Of a stretch of DNA of 64,000 nt, positions 62,101-64,000 are shown one piece after another (positions within the stretch are counted from its first letter, which is position 1; each line of letters opens with the position of its first letter). Origin of the DNA: Platanthera guangdongensis (Eukaryota; Streptophyta; Magnoliopsida; Asparagales; Orchidaceae); the NCBI GenBank assembly GCA_039583875.1, contig CM077158.1, forward strand, positions 241,661,447-241,725,446, read 5' to 3'. The notes under the pieces were generated by a model. The model was not told where the DNA came from. It did not search any database and worked only from the letters and a program-made list of their open reading frames with translations. A program made the position numbers and the translations under genes.

Positions 62101-63899
62101 GTACCCCCCAAACGGACCCTAAAACAATAATGATATTTAGATACCACAGTATTTCTGTACATTTTTTGTTTTGGGAGGCATTACTTTTAACTCGACGATA
62201 CCTGTACAGAAAGAGCTTCAAAGAGAATTGGAACAGGCCGAATCCGGTGTTCGGTCATCTCGAAGGGAATTCTCTGCTAATTCGAGCAGGTGACGAACAT
62301 TTCAATTTTATTATATTTAGGTTTAAATATTGAAATATTTCTGTGTTTCAAGGGAATTAGGATGTTTTATCAAGTTCTGTAGATATAATACTTCATTAAA
62401 ACTATTTTATATTTATATATTGGATTAAGAATGAAAACCTAGACCAAACTGCCAAAATTGAATGTGAATGTGTTAAAAGTAATTTTTTTAACATACTGAG
62501 TTGTTGGAAACTTGACATGAAAATTGTTTTTTTAAATACGAACATCTTCACATGGGCTACGCTCGTGTTCGATGCTCTCGGGCAGCCTTCGACTGTCTCC
62601 AGAAGGGCTTCACTGACCTCCGCACGGGCTTCGCCTATACCTGATGCCTCGGGCGGCCTTTGGCCGCATAGAATCGGCTTCGCCTGCTTCCACGCAATCC
62701 ACCGGCACGAGTGGCGCCGCACCCGCCACTTGCGGCCCCTCGGAGCATTATGGTTTTTTGATTTTGCATACGCGCTCCGGGAGGTGGCAAGTGGTTGGTG
62801 CGGCGCCACTCGCGCCGGTAGATTGCATGGAAGTGGGCAAAGCCCGCTTCTATGCGGTCGAAGGTCGCCCGAAGCATCAAACACGGACGTGTGCGGAGGC
62901 GGGCAAAGCCCTCTTGGAGGCCGCCCGAGAGCATCGAGCAAGGCATAGCCCGTGCGAAGATGCTCGTATCTTGGAGAATTTATACTGAATTATTTTATTT
63001 ATTTTAAGTATTCTATATTTATTTTATTTTTCGAGCAAAACATGGCCCGTGTGAAGATGCTCGTATCTTGGAGCATCGAGCAAGGCATATCCCCGGCGGG
63101 AGTAGGCCGGAGGAGGTCCGGCAGGGCCACCACCGGTGGTTGCCGGCTTTCGGCGATCCCGTTGGCAGGGTTTGCTCAGGCCGCCACCGGCTCCGCCTGC
63201 GGCTGTGGCCTCAAATCAATATTTTATTTTTATAAAAAGGATTGCAGGCGCTGGGGTAAAATGAGAATTCCAAATTTAACGGATAAGCGGCAGTGTAGCA
63301 ACAACGGATATTTCCTTTTTAAGTATTTATTTAGAGATTAAAACAATGTGATAATTTTAGCAAGCTAATGTCAAAATTACTATTTGTATATAAACTCTTA
63401 TTCAGCACTTCACAGATGTTAATAGTTTATATGAACATGATCTTCCTTTCCCATTTCTCTTCTTTCATCTCATTCTCCGGCGTCATTTTGCAGTCGAGCC
63501 AGGGAAAGGTTCCGGGAACGGGACAGTGGTAGACCGGGGCCCGATGGAGGAGGGCTCATAAGACCGGCTAGCGCAGCACAAGCATCGGGTTCTTCGTTCA
63601 ATGCTTCCTCGGGAATGGTGCTTTCCAGCTCCTCGAGGTCCTTCTCCGGCCAACCCCCGACTATATTGCAGTCAAGGGACAGGTCGGCAGATCGCAGCGT
63701 TAGCTATGATGACAATCTTGAGGGCGGTAGGGATTCGGGCGACGCAAGTAGCATGGGCGATCCCGAGTTATCTACGGCCTTCGAACCGTTTTCCGGATTC
63801 GGTTCGGCGCCAAGACGTGGCAGCAAATCGAGGCAACTCGTGGAACGCAGAGAGCGGGAAGGGCGGCGTGAGGGCAAGTGGGAGCGGAAACATTCTTGA
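8565..63899 (+). CDS. Large conserved plant protein with C-terminal coiled coil; 12 exons, 5' partial
   Basis: Exons join as 8565-8660, 8750-8979, 9255-12736, 12873-12949, 13230-13313, 48424-48495, 48578-48671, 48779-48830, 49075-49203, 49285-49402, 62210-62289 and 63494-63899. All introns are GT-AG and all phases agree, giving about 1,639 residues with no break. Residues 1-1300 are mainly alpha-helical, Leu/Ser-rich and ARM/HEAT-like in character. Residues of about 1340-1500 form a Glu/Arg/Leu coiled coil. The rest is a Ser/Gly/Arg-rich tail ending in [11 protein letters not shown] recall similar plant proteins of about 2,000-2,200 residues annotated as uncharacterised or ARM-repeat proteins, so about 400-550 N-terminal residues are probably outside the window or missed. 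The function is unknown to me. The intact frame argues the gene is working despite two giant introns. Confidence 0.88.
8750..8979 (+). CDS. Host gene exon 2
   Basis: Acceptor CATTTTCAG, donor GTGTCT. It encodes [20 protein letters not shown] and continues to WRRGSVAS, ending with two bases of a split codon completed by exon 3. A frame can be opened from an ATG in the preceding intron, but splicing fits better. Confidence 0.9.
9255..12736 (+). CDS. Host gene exon 3 (large exon, about 1,161 codons)
   Basis: Acceptor ATCATGCAG and donor GTAATT bound a 3,482-bp uninterrupted frame. It starts [20 protein letters not shown] and ends near LEQMETSES. The product is rich in Leu and Ser with many short amphipathic helices. 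Recognisable stretches are [13 protein letters not shown] near 12150-12190 and the [20 protein letters not shown] block near 12646-12705. No catalytic motif, signal peptide or obvious transmembrane segment is evident. An ATG upstream at 9217 would extend the frame into the intron and is not needed. Codons are AT-ending, unlike the terminal exon. Confidence 0.92.
12873..12949 (+). CDS. Host gene exon 4
   Basis: Acceptor CTTCTACAG, donor GTTTTT. With the single base left from exon 3 it encodes [20 protein letters not shown] and ends VGGKE in phase 0. Confidence 0.9.
13230..13313 (+). CDS. Host gene exon 5, last exon before the 35-kb intron
   Basis: Acceptor TCATGAAAG, donor GTGTGT. It encodes 28 residues, [20 protein letters not shown] continuing to TRESILQ, ending in phase 0. 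The reading continues directly as VLPSLTS in exon 6, 35 kb away. Confidence 0.9.
13430..14500 (+). pseudogene. Ty1/copia relic: LTR edge, primer site, gag fragment
   Basis: A primer-binding-like TGGTATCATAGCAAG (13634-13648) follows an AT-rich stretch that could be the end of an LTR. Downstream, broken frames recall a copia gag, for example [20 protein letters not shown] at about 14320-14380. Protease and later domains are missing. Confidence 0.6.
14501..15999. other. Decayed repeat, not resolved
   Basis: A purine-rich run of GAGG/GATGAGG-type repeats (14758-14846) gives a spurious Arg/Trp-rich frame. The segment 15170-15720 has open minus-strand frames without a domain I recognise. The remainder is AT-rich. 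Probably the eroded body of one or two LTR elements. Confidence 0.4.
16020..16260 (-). repeat. LTR portion of a minus-strand element, left of the copia insertion
   Basis: The stretch 16040-16190 matches 25680-25840 by eye: blocks TACGGAGCCG, GGCGGGGCTTG and AATAACTTCTTTCAT occur in the same order. The copia element interrupts it after TAAGC at 16256-16260, and the sequence resumes after 21500. Confidence 0.6.
16261..16445 (+). repeat. 5' LTR of the young copia element
   Basis: TG...CA ends, 185 bp, with a TATATATAT stretch near 16371-16379 as a possible promoter element. Partner of 21311-21495. Confidence 0.97.
16446..16457 (+). other. tRNA-iMet primer-binding site
   Basis: TGGTATCAGAGC directly follows the 5' LTR with no gap and is the usual primer site of plant copia elements. 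Confidence 0.95.
17225..18022 (+). CDS. copia gag
   Basis: ATG at 17225 follows a 780-bp GC-rich leader containing tandem copies of AGCTCGCTGCGGCCTCC. The product starts [19 protein letters not shown] and has the copia gag (UBN2-type) core with [12 protein letters not shown] and [15 protein letters not shown]. It ends with a Gly/Arg-rich stretch and the zinc knuckle C-x2-C. The frame breaks inside the knuckle: a surplus G near 18022 leads to a stop at 18035, while the next frame carries on as [13 protein letters not shown]. Copia elements normally have one frame, so this is most likely a 1-bp insertion. Confidence 0.92.
18023..21350 (+). CDS. copia pol: protease, integrase, reverse transcriptase, RNase H (one internal stop)
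   Basis: In order: second half of the zinc knuckle; protease with [12 protein letters not shown] near 18249; GAG-pre-integrase [11 protein letters not shown] near 18612; integrase starting near [12 protein letters not shown] (about 18775); reverse transcriptase from about 19850 with YVDDILLTG near 20337; RNase H with [13 protein letters not shown] near 20838. A TGA at 20763-20765 interrupts ERIL*YLKG, where the family has Arg, so a CGA to TGA change is likely. The frame then continues unbroken to TAG 21348-21350, which lies 13 codons inside the 3' LTR. The protein cannot be made in one piece without readthrough. Confidence 0.93.
21305..21310 (+). other. Polypurine tract
   Basis: GGGGAG immediately precedes the 3' LTR, the usual start site of plus-strand synthesis. 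It is short. Confidence 0.75.
21311..21495 (+). repeat. 3' LTR of the young copia element
   Basis: 185 bp, one difference from the 5' copy. Followed by the target duplication TAAGC. Confidence 0.97.
21501..22745 (-). pseudogene. Ty3/gypsy gag relic on the minus strand
   Basis: Minus-strand frames read as a gypsy gag. [19 protein letters not shown] lies near 22245-22305 and the zinc knuckle [14 protein letters not shown] near 21710-21755. Several frameshifts occur. Protease and pol are missing: after the knuckle the sequence runs straight into the LTR-like block left of the copia element, so the element has lost its middle. The sequence 21501-21600 resembles 38450-38560. Confidence 0.75.
22746..25160. 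other. Unresolved 2.4-kb segment with leader/intron-like features
   Basis: It begins with a C-rich stretch (22790-22920) resembling a plant 5' leader, then Ser/Pro/Leu-rich short frames, then about 1.3 kb of AT-rich sequence. The segment CTTTCGTGTCAGCACC to CCTTGTCAG (about 24791-24871) is flanked by a TTAG acceptor and a GTCTAATG donor, like a non-coding exon. It could be a long LTR or leader, or a captured gene 5' end. I see no protein domain. Confidence 0.35.
25168..25690 (-). pseudogene. Leader and start of an LTR element, minus strand
   Basis: TTGTTATCAGAGCT on the minus strand (about 25651-25664) resembles a decayed tRNA-iMet primer site. To its left runs a minus-strand frame of 83 residues starting [20 protein letters not shown], without a domain I can name. 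The sequence ends abruptly near 25150. Confidence 0.45.
26009..27840. mobile_element. 1,832-bp solo LTR with target duplication GAAAG
   Basis: The insertion starts TGGTGGAGACCGG and ends CCCGCATCA. It is flanked by GAAAG on both sides (26004-26008 and 27841-27845). Its boundaries are confirmed by the uninterrupted relative near 36640-36660, which carries the complement of one GAAAG only. It has no coding capacity. It contains a TA microsatellite (26148-26189) and a second TATA-like block (CCCTATATATATGG near 26499). This fits the solo LTR left by recombination between the LTRs of a long-LTR element. Orientation is not certain. Confidence 0.85.
26148..26189. repeat. (TA)n microsatellite in the solo LTR
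   Basis: About 40 bp of TA ending in TATATAAA; it may also serve as a promoter element. Confidence 0.9.
27966..29176 (+). pseudogene. Old Ty3/gypsy element, left part (protease, reverse transcriptase)
   Basis: Broken frames read as gypsy pol. Protease-type [20 protein letters not shown] lies near 27985, and the start of reverse transcriptase with [15 protein letters not shown] near 28280. Further on are [19 protein letters not shown] near 28470, [15 protein letters not shown] near 28600 and a degraded YDDIL-like IYDILIYSK near 28800. Stops and frameshifts are common. Interrupted at 29176 by the younger gypsy element and resumed at 34502. Confidence 0.9.
29177..29603 (+). repeat. 5' LTR of the nested gypsy
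   Basis: TG...CA ends. Its first 108 bp repeat the coding end of the polyprotein, including stop TAA at 29283-29285. Contains a C13-type run near 29386. Confidence 0.96.
29606..29617 (+). other. Primer-binding site of the nested gypsy
   Basis: TGGTATCAGAGG lies two bases after the 5' LTR and is close to the tRNA-iMet complement. Confidence 0.85.
29726..34180 (+). CDS. gypsy gag-pol polyprotein (one in-frame stop; ends inside the 3' LTR)
   Basis: ATG 29726 opens a frame broken only by TAG 30044-30046, after which it continues for 1,373 codons. Order: gag with [16 protein letters not shown] near 30178; CCHC knuckle [14 protein letters not shown] near 30677; protease [12 protein letters not shown] near 30934; reverse transcriptase with [13 protein letters not shown] near 31680 and YFDDILIFS near 32007; RNase H with [14 protein letters not shown] near 32443; integrase zinc finger (H-H-C-C, about 32990-33120), DFVLGLP near 33200 and [14 protein letters not shown] near 33470. 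No chromodomain is seen. The last 36 residues, ending [14 protein letters not shown], are encoded by the 3' LTR. Confidence 0.95.
34072..34496 (+). repeat. 3' LTR of the nested gypsy
   Basis: Carries the polyprotein stop TAA at 34178-34180. There is no clear purine run directly upstream; the bases before it, GTGGCGGAGTA, are coding. Confidence 0.96.
34502..36430 (+). pseudogene. Old Ty3/gypsy element, right part (RNase H, integrase, chromodomain-like end)
   Basis: Continues the element cut at 29176. RNase H with [16 protein letters not shown] (34604-34650) and [17 protein letters not shown] near 34840. Integrase pieces [15 protein letters not shown] near 35220 and [17 protein letters not shown] near 35640 follow, then a C-terminal region [11 protein letters not shown] near 36160. 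The final segment [16 protein letters not shown] near 36325 resembles a chromodomain end. Many stops; dead. Confidence 0.9.
36440..36840 (+). repeat. LTR-like block after the old gypsy pol
   Basis: A purine-rich AAGGAGGGGAGAAT (about 36447-36460) precedes TGTCGTCGCTAATG, which could be an LTR start. From 36520 it is the inverted match of the block at 25860-27965. The right end is not clear. Confidence 0.55.
36841..38397. other. No gene recognised; holds a 30-bp minisatellite
   Basis: AT-rich sequence. Three 30-bp units starting GTCAATTTGATAATTACAG lie head to tail at 37258-37347, the third diverged. The rest (37350-38397) shows no domain or clear terminal repeat. Confidence 0.5.
38398..38640. 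repeat. Repeat related to the region around the copia target site
   Basis: Blocks GCAAAATAG, CGAACAATAACACCA and ATAATAA occur in the same order as at 16210-16260 joined to 21501-21560. It is a second copy of the sequence into which the copia element inserted. Confidence 0.55.
39142..40435 (-). CDS. PIF/Harbinger transposase (DDE), one intron, one frameshift
   Basis: Reads from [20 protein letters not shown] (40435) leftward. The helix-turn-helix-like segment around [19 protein letters not shown] is near 40155. The first catalytic Asp is in [11 protein letters not shown] (about 39900-39930), the second in [11 protein letters not shown] (about 39755-39785) and the Glu in [11 protein letters not shown] (about 39430-39460). 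An 83-bp GT-AG intron (39617-39699) joins HFPHPPQG to [10 protein letters not shown]. An A-run after GVWKK near 39425 is one base short, shifting the frame; beyond it [17 protein letters not shown] continues in the next frame to the stop. This is the nuclease of the element; the A-run could also be a sequencing slip. Confidence 0.92.
40627..41568 (-). CDS. Myb/SANT-like accessory protein of the Harbinger element
   Basis: Starts [20 protein letters not shown] (41568). A Trp-rich Myb/SANT-type DNA-binding domain includes [24 protein letters not shown] follows MKNK where homologues have Trp, then [20 protein letters not shown] continues in frame to an intron (about 41163-41240). The second exon starts [12 protein letters not shown], carries a basic cluster [11 protein letters not shown] and ends [10 protein letters not shown]. 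In this superfamily the partner protein binds the ends and brings in the transposase. The nonsense codon (TGG to TAG) should inactivate it. Confidence 0.85.
41690..42590. repeat. CA-rich minisatellite inside the Harbinger element
   Basis: Long ACAC runs alternate with unique spacers. A higher-order unit of about 260-280 bp containing CATACCCAACCAAAAATAC recurs at about 41747, 42008 and 42286, with CATCTACACGCATGCACAA between. The Val/Cys and Thr/His frames through it are not genes. Confidence 0.93.
43197..43294. repeat. Tandem duplication at the Harbinger right end
   Basis: CAGAGCCTAAATAATCAAGACC and the following bases to AAATAT occur at about 43197-43230 and again at 43261-43294. The second copy is terminal repeat end plus flanking DNA, so the element end and its flank appear duplicated. 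Confidence 0.8.
43700..44130 (+). pseudogene. Ty1/copia reverse transcriptase fragment
   Basis: [20 protein letters not shown] (about 43785-43844) and [20 protein letters not shown] are followed, past a stop, by [17 protein letters not shown] near 44015. This is the region after YVDD in copia reverse transcriptase. Everything before and after is missing. Confidence 0.8.
44240..44859 (-). pseudogene. Ty1/copia reverse transcriptase N-terminal fragment
   Basis: On the minus strand, [19 protein letters not shown] near 44625-44680 and [12 protein letters not shown] precede [12 protein letters not shown] near 44400 and [17 protein letters not shown] near 44300-44350. These match the opening of copia reverse transcriptase, with frameshifts. 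A poly-G tract (about 44203-44217) lies just left of it. Confidence 0.8.
44880..46100. other. No gene recognised
   Basis: AT-rich with short open frames only (one of 65 residues from 45000). I could not connect any of them to a family. Confidence 0.4.
46790..47790 (-). pseudogene. LTR-retrotransposon leader and LTR edge, minus strand
   Basis: The minus strand reads CAACTTGGTATCAGAGCACG at 47669-47688, a tRNA-iMet primer site following a presumed LTR at about 47689-47790. To the left is a purine-rich leader (46790-46928 and 47355-47660), interrupted by a MITE. Gag and pol were not found. Confidence 0.6.
46929..47354. mobile_element. hAT-type MITE
   Basis: The left end TAGGGGTGTTTGCGAAC pairs with the right end, whose complement is TAGGGTTGTTCGCAAAC. 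Flanks GCTACTGG (46921-46928) and GATATTGG (47355-47362) agree at six of eight bases, consistent with an aged 8-bp target duplication. The inside is AT-rich with many GATTCAGATT-like steps and no gene. Confidence 0.75.
47791..48423. other. 3' end of the 35-kb intron
   Basis: AT-rich intronic sequence without recognisable repeats, leading into the exon 6 acceptor. Confidence 0.6.
48424..48495 (+). CDS. Host gene exon 6
   Basis: Encodes [20 protein letters not shown] and ends QECQ before donor GTAAAG. The acceptor is a tandem TTTAGCAG: use of the first AG (exon from 48421) adds one Gln. Phase 0 at both ends. Confidence 0.9.
48578..48671 (+). CDS. Host gene exon 7 (coiled coil begins)
   Basis: Acceptor TATTTAG, donor GTAAAA. 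Encodes [20 protein letters not shown], a heptad-like acidic helix, ending with one base of a split codon. Confidence 0.9.
48779..48830 (+). CDS. Host gene exon 8
   Basis: Acceptor TTTCTGCAG, donor GTAAGT. Encodes [17 protein letters not shown] with a split Leu codon completed by exon 9. Confidence 0.88.
48948..48981. repeat. (GA)n microsatellite in intron 8
   Basis: About 34 bp of GA with two interruptions. Confidence 0.9.
49075..49203 (+). CDS. Host gene exon 9 (coiled coil)
   Basis: Acceptor ATTTCTAG, donor GTTTGG. Encodes [20 protein letters not shown] and [16 protein letters not shown], a highly charged helix. The following 81-bp intron is a multiple of three and free of stops. Confidence 0.9.
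49285..49402 (+). CDS. Host gene exon 10 (coiled coil), last exon before the 12.8-kb intron
   Basis: Acceptor TTTATTAG, donor GTAATG. Encodes [20 protein letters not shown] and ends DMERERQIQ in phase 0. The reading continues as [13 protein letters not shown] in exon 11. Confidence 0.9.
49870..51585 (+). mobile_element. Short non-autonomous LTR element (TRIM or LARD-like)
   Basis: About 180 bp before 50047 (blocks TTTCCTCTCTTCCTCTTTCC and GATCCACGGCCAAAAGA) recurs at about 51456-51580, giving a direct repeat. After the first copy comes ACTTGGTATCAGAGCC (50047-50062), a primer site. The interior (50063-50740) has no retroelement domain. The presumed 3' LTR is split by the hAT MITE at 50749-51371. 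The outer ends are not defined. Confidence 0.6.
50749..51371. mobile_element. hAT-type MITE carrying an array of hairpins
   Basis: Terminal repeats CATTCTTGTC...GACAAGAATG are flanked by a perfect 8-bp target duplication CATGTAAG (50741-50748 and 51372-51379). Subterminal parts are rich in GGCGCC and CGCCTAGGCG. The middle (about 50832-51237) holds eight successive inverted repeats built from ATAGACTGCGGTT and AACCGCAGTCTAT around 6-10 bp AT-rich loops, plus one lone half. No coding capacity. Confidence 0.9.
51586..52077. other. No gene recognised
   Basis: Short sequence between the LTR element and the LINE tail, with no convincing frame. Confidence 0.45.
52078..54900 (-). mobile_element. 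RTE-type non-LTR retrotransposon (LINE), 5' truncated, minus strand
   Basis: The 3' end lies at the left: GTTGTTGTTGTTG tail on the minus strand and the GTGGGGTCGGCTATA motif (complement strand order, 52120-52135) typical of plant RTE tails. Reverse transcriptase pieces are [20 protein letters not shown] near 53200-53260, [20 protein letters not shown] near 53095-53150, [20 protein letters not shown] near 52920-52980 and FVDDIILV near 52860. The linker before it, [20 protein letters not shown] near 54640-54700, ends near 54880. The endonuclease is missing. Frameshifts and a MITE insertion inactivate it. Confidence 0.88.
53758..54447. mobile_element. MULE-like MITE inside the LINE
   Basis: Flanked by a perfect 9-bp duplication GGCTTAAAT (53749-53757 and 54448-54456), the size made by Mutator-like elements. 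The left end CTATGAAGCACTGATAC and the complement of the right end TAGGAAGCACCGGTAC match in most positions. Subterminal blocks repeat CGTATCCGGTACC-like words on both sides. No coding capacity. Confidence 0.85.
54901..55862 (-). pseudogene. Leader of a minus-strand copia element
   Basis: Left of the LTR at 55869-56145, the minus strand reads TTTGGTATCAGATCAAGG (55851-55868), a primer site, then a leader. No gag domain is recognised, and the part left of about 55200 cannot be assigned. Confidence 0.5.
55869..56145 (-). repeat. LTR of a minus-strand copia element
   Basis: On the minus strand it starts TGTTAGGCTTTTG right after the purine-rich CTTGAGGGGGAG and ends near ATTCTCA, directly before a primer site. 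It is thus flanked by a polypurine tract on one side and a primer-binding site on the other. Confidence 0.75.
56178..58917 (-). pseudogene. Ty1/copia pol relic: integrase end, reverse transcriptase, RNase H
   Basis: From right to left on the minus strand: integrase C-terminal region with [12 protein letters not shown] near 58720-58755 and [19 protein letters not shown] near 58545-58600; a Pro-rich spacer, cut by a hAT MITE; reverse transcriptase with [20 protein letters not shown] near 57310-57370, [11 protein letters not shown] near 57080-57110 and [18 protein letters not shown] near 56965-57020; RNase H with [20 protein letters not shown] near 56485-56545. Several stops and frameshifts. Its 5' part is lost where the gypsy LTR at 58918 begins. 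Confidence 0.9.
57840..58265. mobile_element. hAT-type MITE inside the copia relic
   Basis: A perfect 8-bp duplication GCAGAAGC (57832-57839 and 58266-58273) flanks ends CTAAGTTATCAAAGGCG and the complement CATAGTTGTCAAGGC. The inside is dense in GGCGCGCCT and CCTAGGCGC palindromes, plus a tandem AATTGGGCGCCCAATT block (57948-58025). Confidence 0.88.
58918..59671 (+). repeat. 5' LTR of a truncated Ty3/gypsy (Tat-like) element
   Basis: Starts TGTACAACCCCGTG where the copia relic is cut and ends TTTCAACA. The first 300 bp contain repeated CGAGC/GGCGAG words. A TATAAATAA motif lies near 59402. The next bases, TTTTTGGTGCGGTGAG, would be the primer site, different from the copia type. Confidence 0.65.
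59672..60455 (+). pseudogene. Gag and protease remnant of the truncated gypsy
   Basis: Open frames start near 59794 ([17 protein letters not shown]) and change frame. At 60309-60450 the reading [34 protein letters not shown] and [11 protein letters not shown] is the start of a gypsy aspartic protease. It stops at about 60455, where unrelated AT-rich sequence begins. No reverse transcriptase, integrase or 3' LTR follows. Confidence 0.75.
60456..61911. other. No gene recognised
   Basis: AT-rich sequence with only short frames (longest 92 residues from 60908, no domain recognised). Part may be original intron. Confidence 0.45.
61912..62119. mobile_element. Tourist-like (PIF/Harbinger) MITE
   Basis: 208 bp with left end GGGTCTGTTTGGGGCGG and right-end complement GGGTCCGTTTGGGGGGTAC, flanked by TAA on both sides (61909-61911 and 62120-62122). 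The first 13 bases GGGTCTGTTTGGG are identical to the left end of the Harbinger element at 38749. It lies 90 bp upstream of exon 11. Confidence 0.9.
62210..62289 (+). CDS. Host gene exon 11
   Basis: Acceptor CCTGTACAG, donor GTGACG. Encodes [20 protein letters not shown] and FSANSS, leaving two bases that exon 12 completes as Ser. It continues the exon 10 coiled coil. This exon is only 80 bp and isolated by 12.8 kb of repeats, so gene finders could miss it. Confidence 0.9.
62544..62972. mobile_element. Foldback element, copy 2
   Basis: Ends ACGAACATCTTCACATGGGC and the complement ACGAGCATCTTCGCACGGGC pair, and most of the interior is an imperfect palindrome like that at 825-1220. It sits in the last intron, in the same orientation and next to the same GC-rich unit as copy 1. 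Confidence 0.75.
63040..63260. repeat. Foldback end fragment plus one GC-rich unit
   Basis: A partial terminal repeat (GTGAAGATGCTCGTATCTTGG near 63051) is followed by a unit with GGCAGGGCCACCACCGGTGG and then poly-T ATAAAA, resembling the units at 1362-1990. Confidence 0.7.
63494..63899 (+). CDS. Host gene exon 12, terminal exon
   Basis: Acceptor CATTTTGCAG. Completes a Ser codon, then [20 protein letters not shown], a Ser/Ala-rich stretch, [16 protein letters not shown] near 63641 and a Gly/Asp-rich acidic stretch. It ends [17 protein letters not shown] and TGA 63897-63899. Low-complexity and charged, so probably disordered. Its codons mostly end in G or C, unlike exons 1-10. The last 101 bp of the window would be 3' untranslated region. 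Confidence 0.92.
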
Positions 63900-64000
63900 G
63901 ATGCGGAGGGATCCGATCCCGATAAAGTTCACTTCTCGTGTTCTTTGGCAGATCTCATGAAGCGTGCGGGTCTTGAATTTGGCCTCTCAATCTCTTGGAA

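Larger units (their letters stand above)
49403..62209 (+). other. 12.8-kb intron of the host gene filled with transposons
   Basis: Donor CAG|GTAATG and acceptor CTGTACAG. Contains a short LTR element with a hAT MITE, an RTE LINE with a MULE-like MITE, a copia with a second hAT MITE, a truncated gypsy and a Tourist-like MITE. Confidence 0.85.

Noticed and set aside
8565..63899. Identification of the host gene as a DNA-repair protein such as FANCI or as a tRNA methyltransferase
   Set aside because: Helical repeats alone suggested these, but no diagnostic motif is present and the C-terminal coiled coil and tail do not fit.
63601..63960. A 119-residue frame overlapping the last exon
   Set aside because: It is a shadow frame; the exon 12 frame matches the splice phase and the conserved-looking tail.

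Overview
The window is a piece of a large, repeat-rich flowering-plant nuclear genome. Evidence for this is the plant-type Ty1/copia and Ty3/gypsy retrotransposons primed by initiator-Met tRNA, PIF/Harbinger, hAT and MULE-like elements, a plant-type RTE LINE, a short TTTAGGG telomere-type array, and one conserved plant gene with GT-AG introns. I cannot name the species.

The organising fact is one host gene on the + strand. Twelve exons can be joined from 8565 to 63899 with every splice phase agreeing and no stop or frameshift in about 1,640 codons. Exons 1-5 (8565-13313), exons 6-10 (48424-49402), exon 11 (62210-62289) and the terminal exon 12 (63494-63899) are one transcript. It is interrupted by a 35.1-kb intron and a 12.8-kb intron, both filled with nested transposons. 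The product is a large, mainly helical protein with a charged coiled coil and a basic disordered tail. It resembles a conserved but poorly characterised plant protein family. Its N-terminus lies left of 8565 and was not found here.

Left part (1-8564): a possible transposase tail, GC-rich minisatellites, a TA microsatellite, a foldback palindrome followed by a GC-rich tandem repeat, and relics of a + strand copia, a - strand gypsy and a - strand copia element.

Large intron (13314-48423): a decayed copia; a complete, very young copia (16261-21495, TSD TAAGC) inside a - strand gypsy remnant; an LTR fragment split by a 1.83-kb solo LTR (26009-27840, TSD GAAAG); an old gypsy (27966-36430) split by a younger complete gypsy (29177-34496, TSD ACAAC) whose polyprotein ends inside its own LTR; a PIF/Harbinger element with transposase and Myb/SANT genes (38749-43267, TSD TAA); further copia pieces; and a leader of a - strand LTR element with a hAT-type MITE.

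Second large intron (49403-62209): a short non-autonomous LTR element with a hAT MITE carrying an array of hairpins (50749-51371); a - strand RTE LINE interrupted by a MULE-like MITE (53758-54447); a - strand copia interrupted by a hAT MITE (57840-58265) and by a truncated gypsy (58918-60455); and a Tourist-like MITE (61912-62119) sharing its ends with the Harbinger element. The last intron holds a second foldback plus GC-rich module matching the one at 825-1990.

No RNA gene, CRISPR array or operon was seen. All calls are from reading the sequence; no database search was made.
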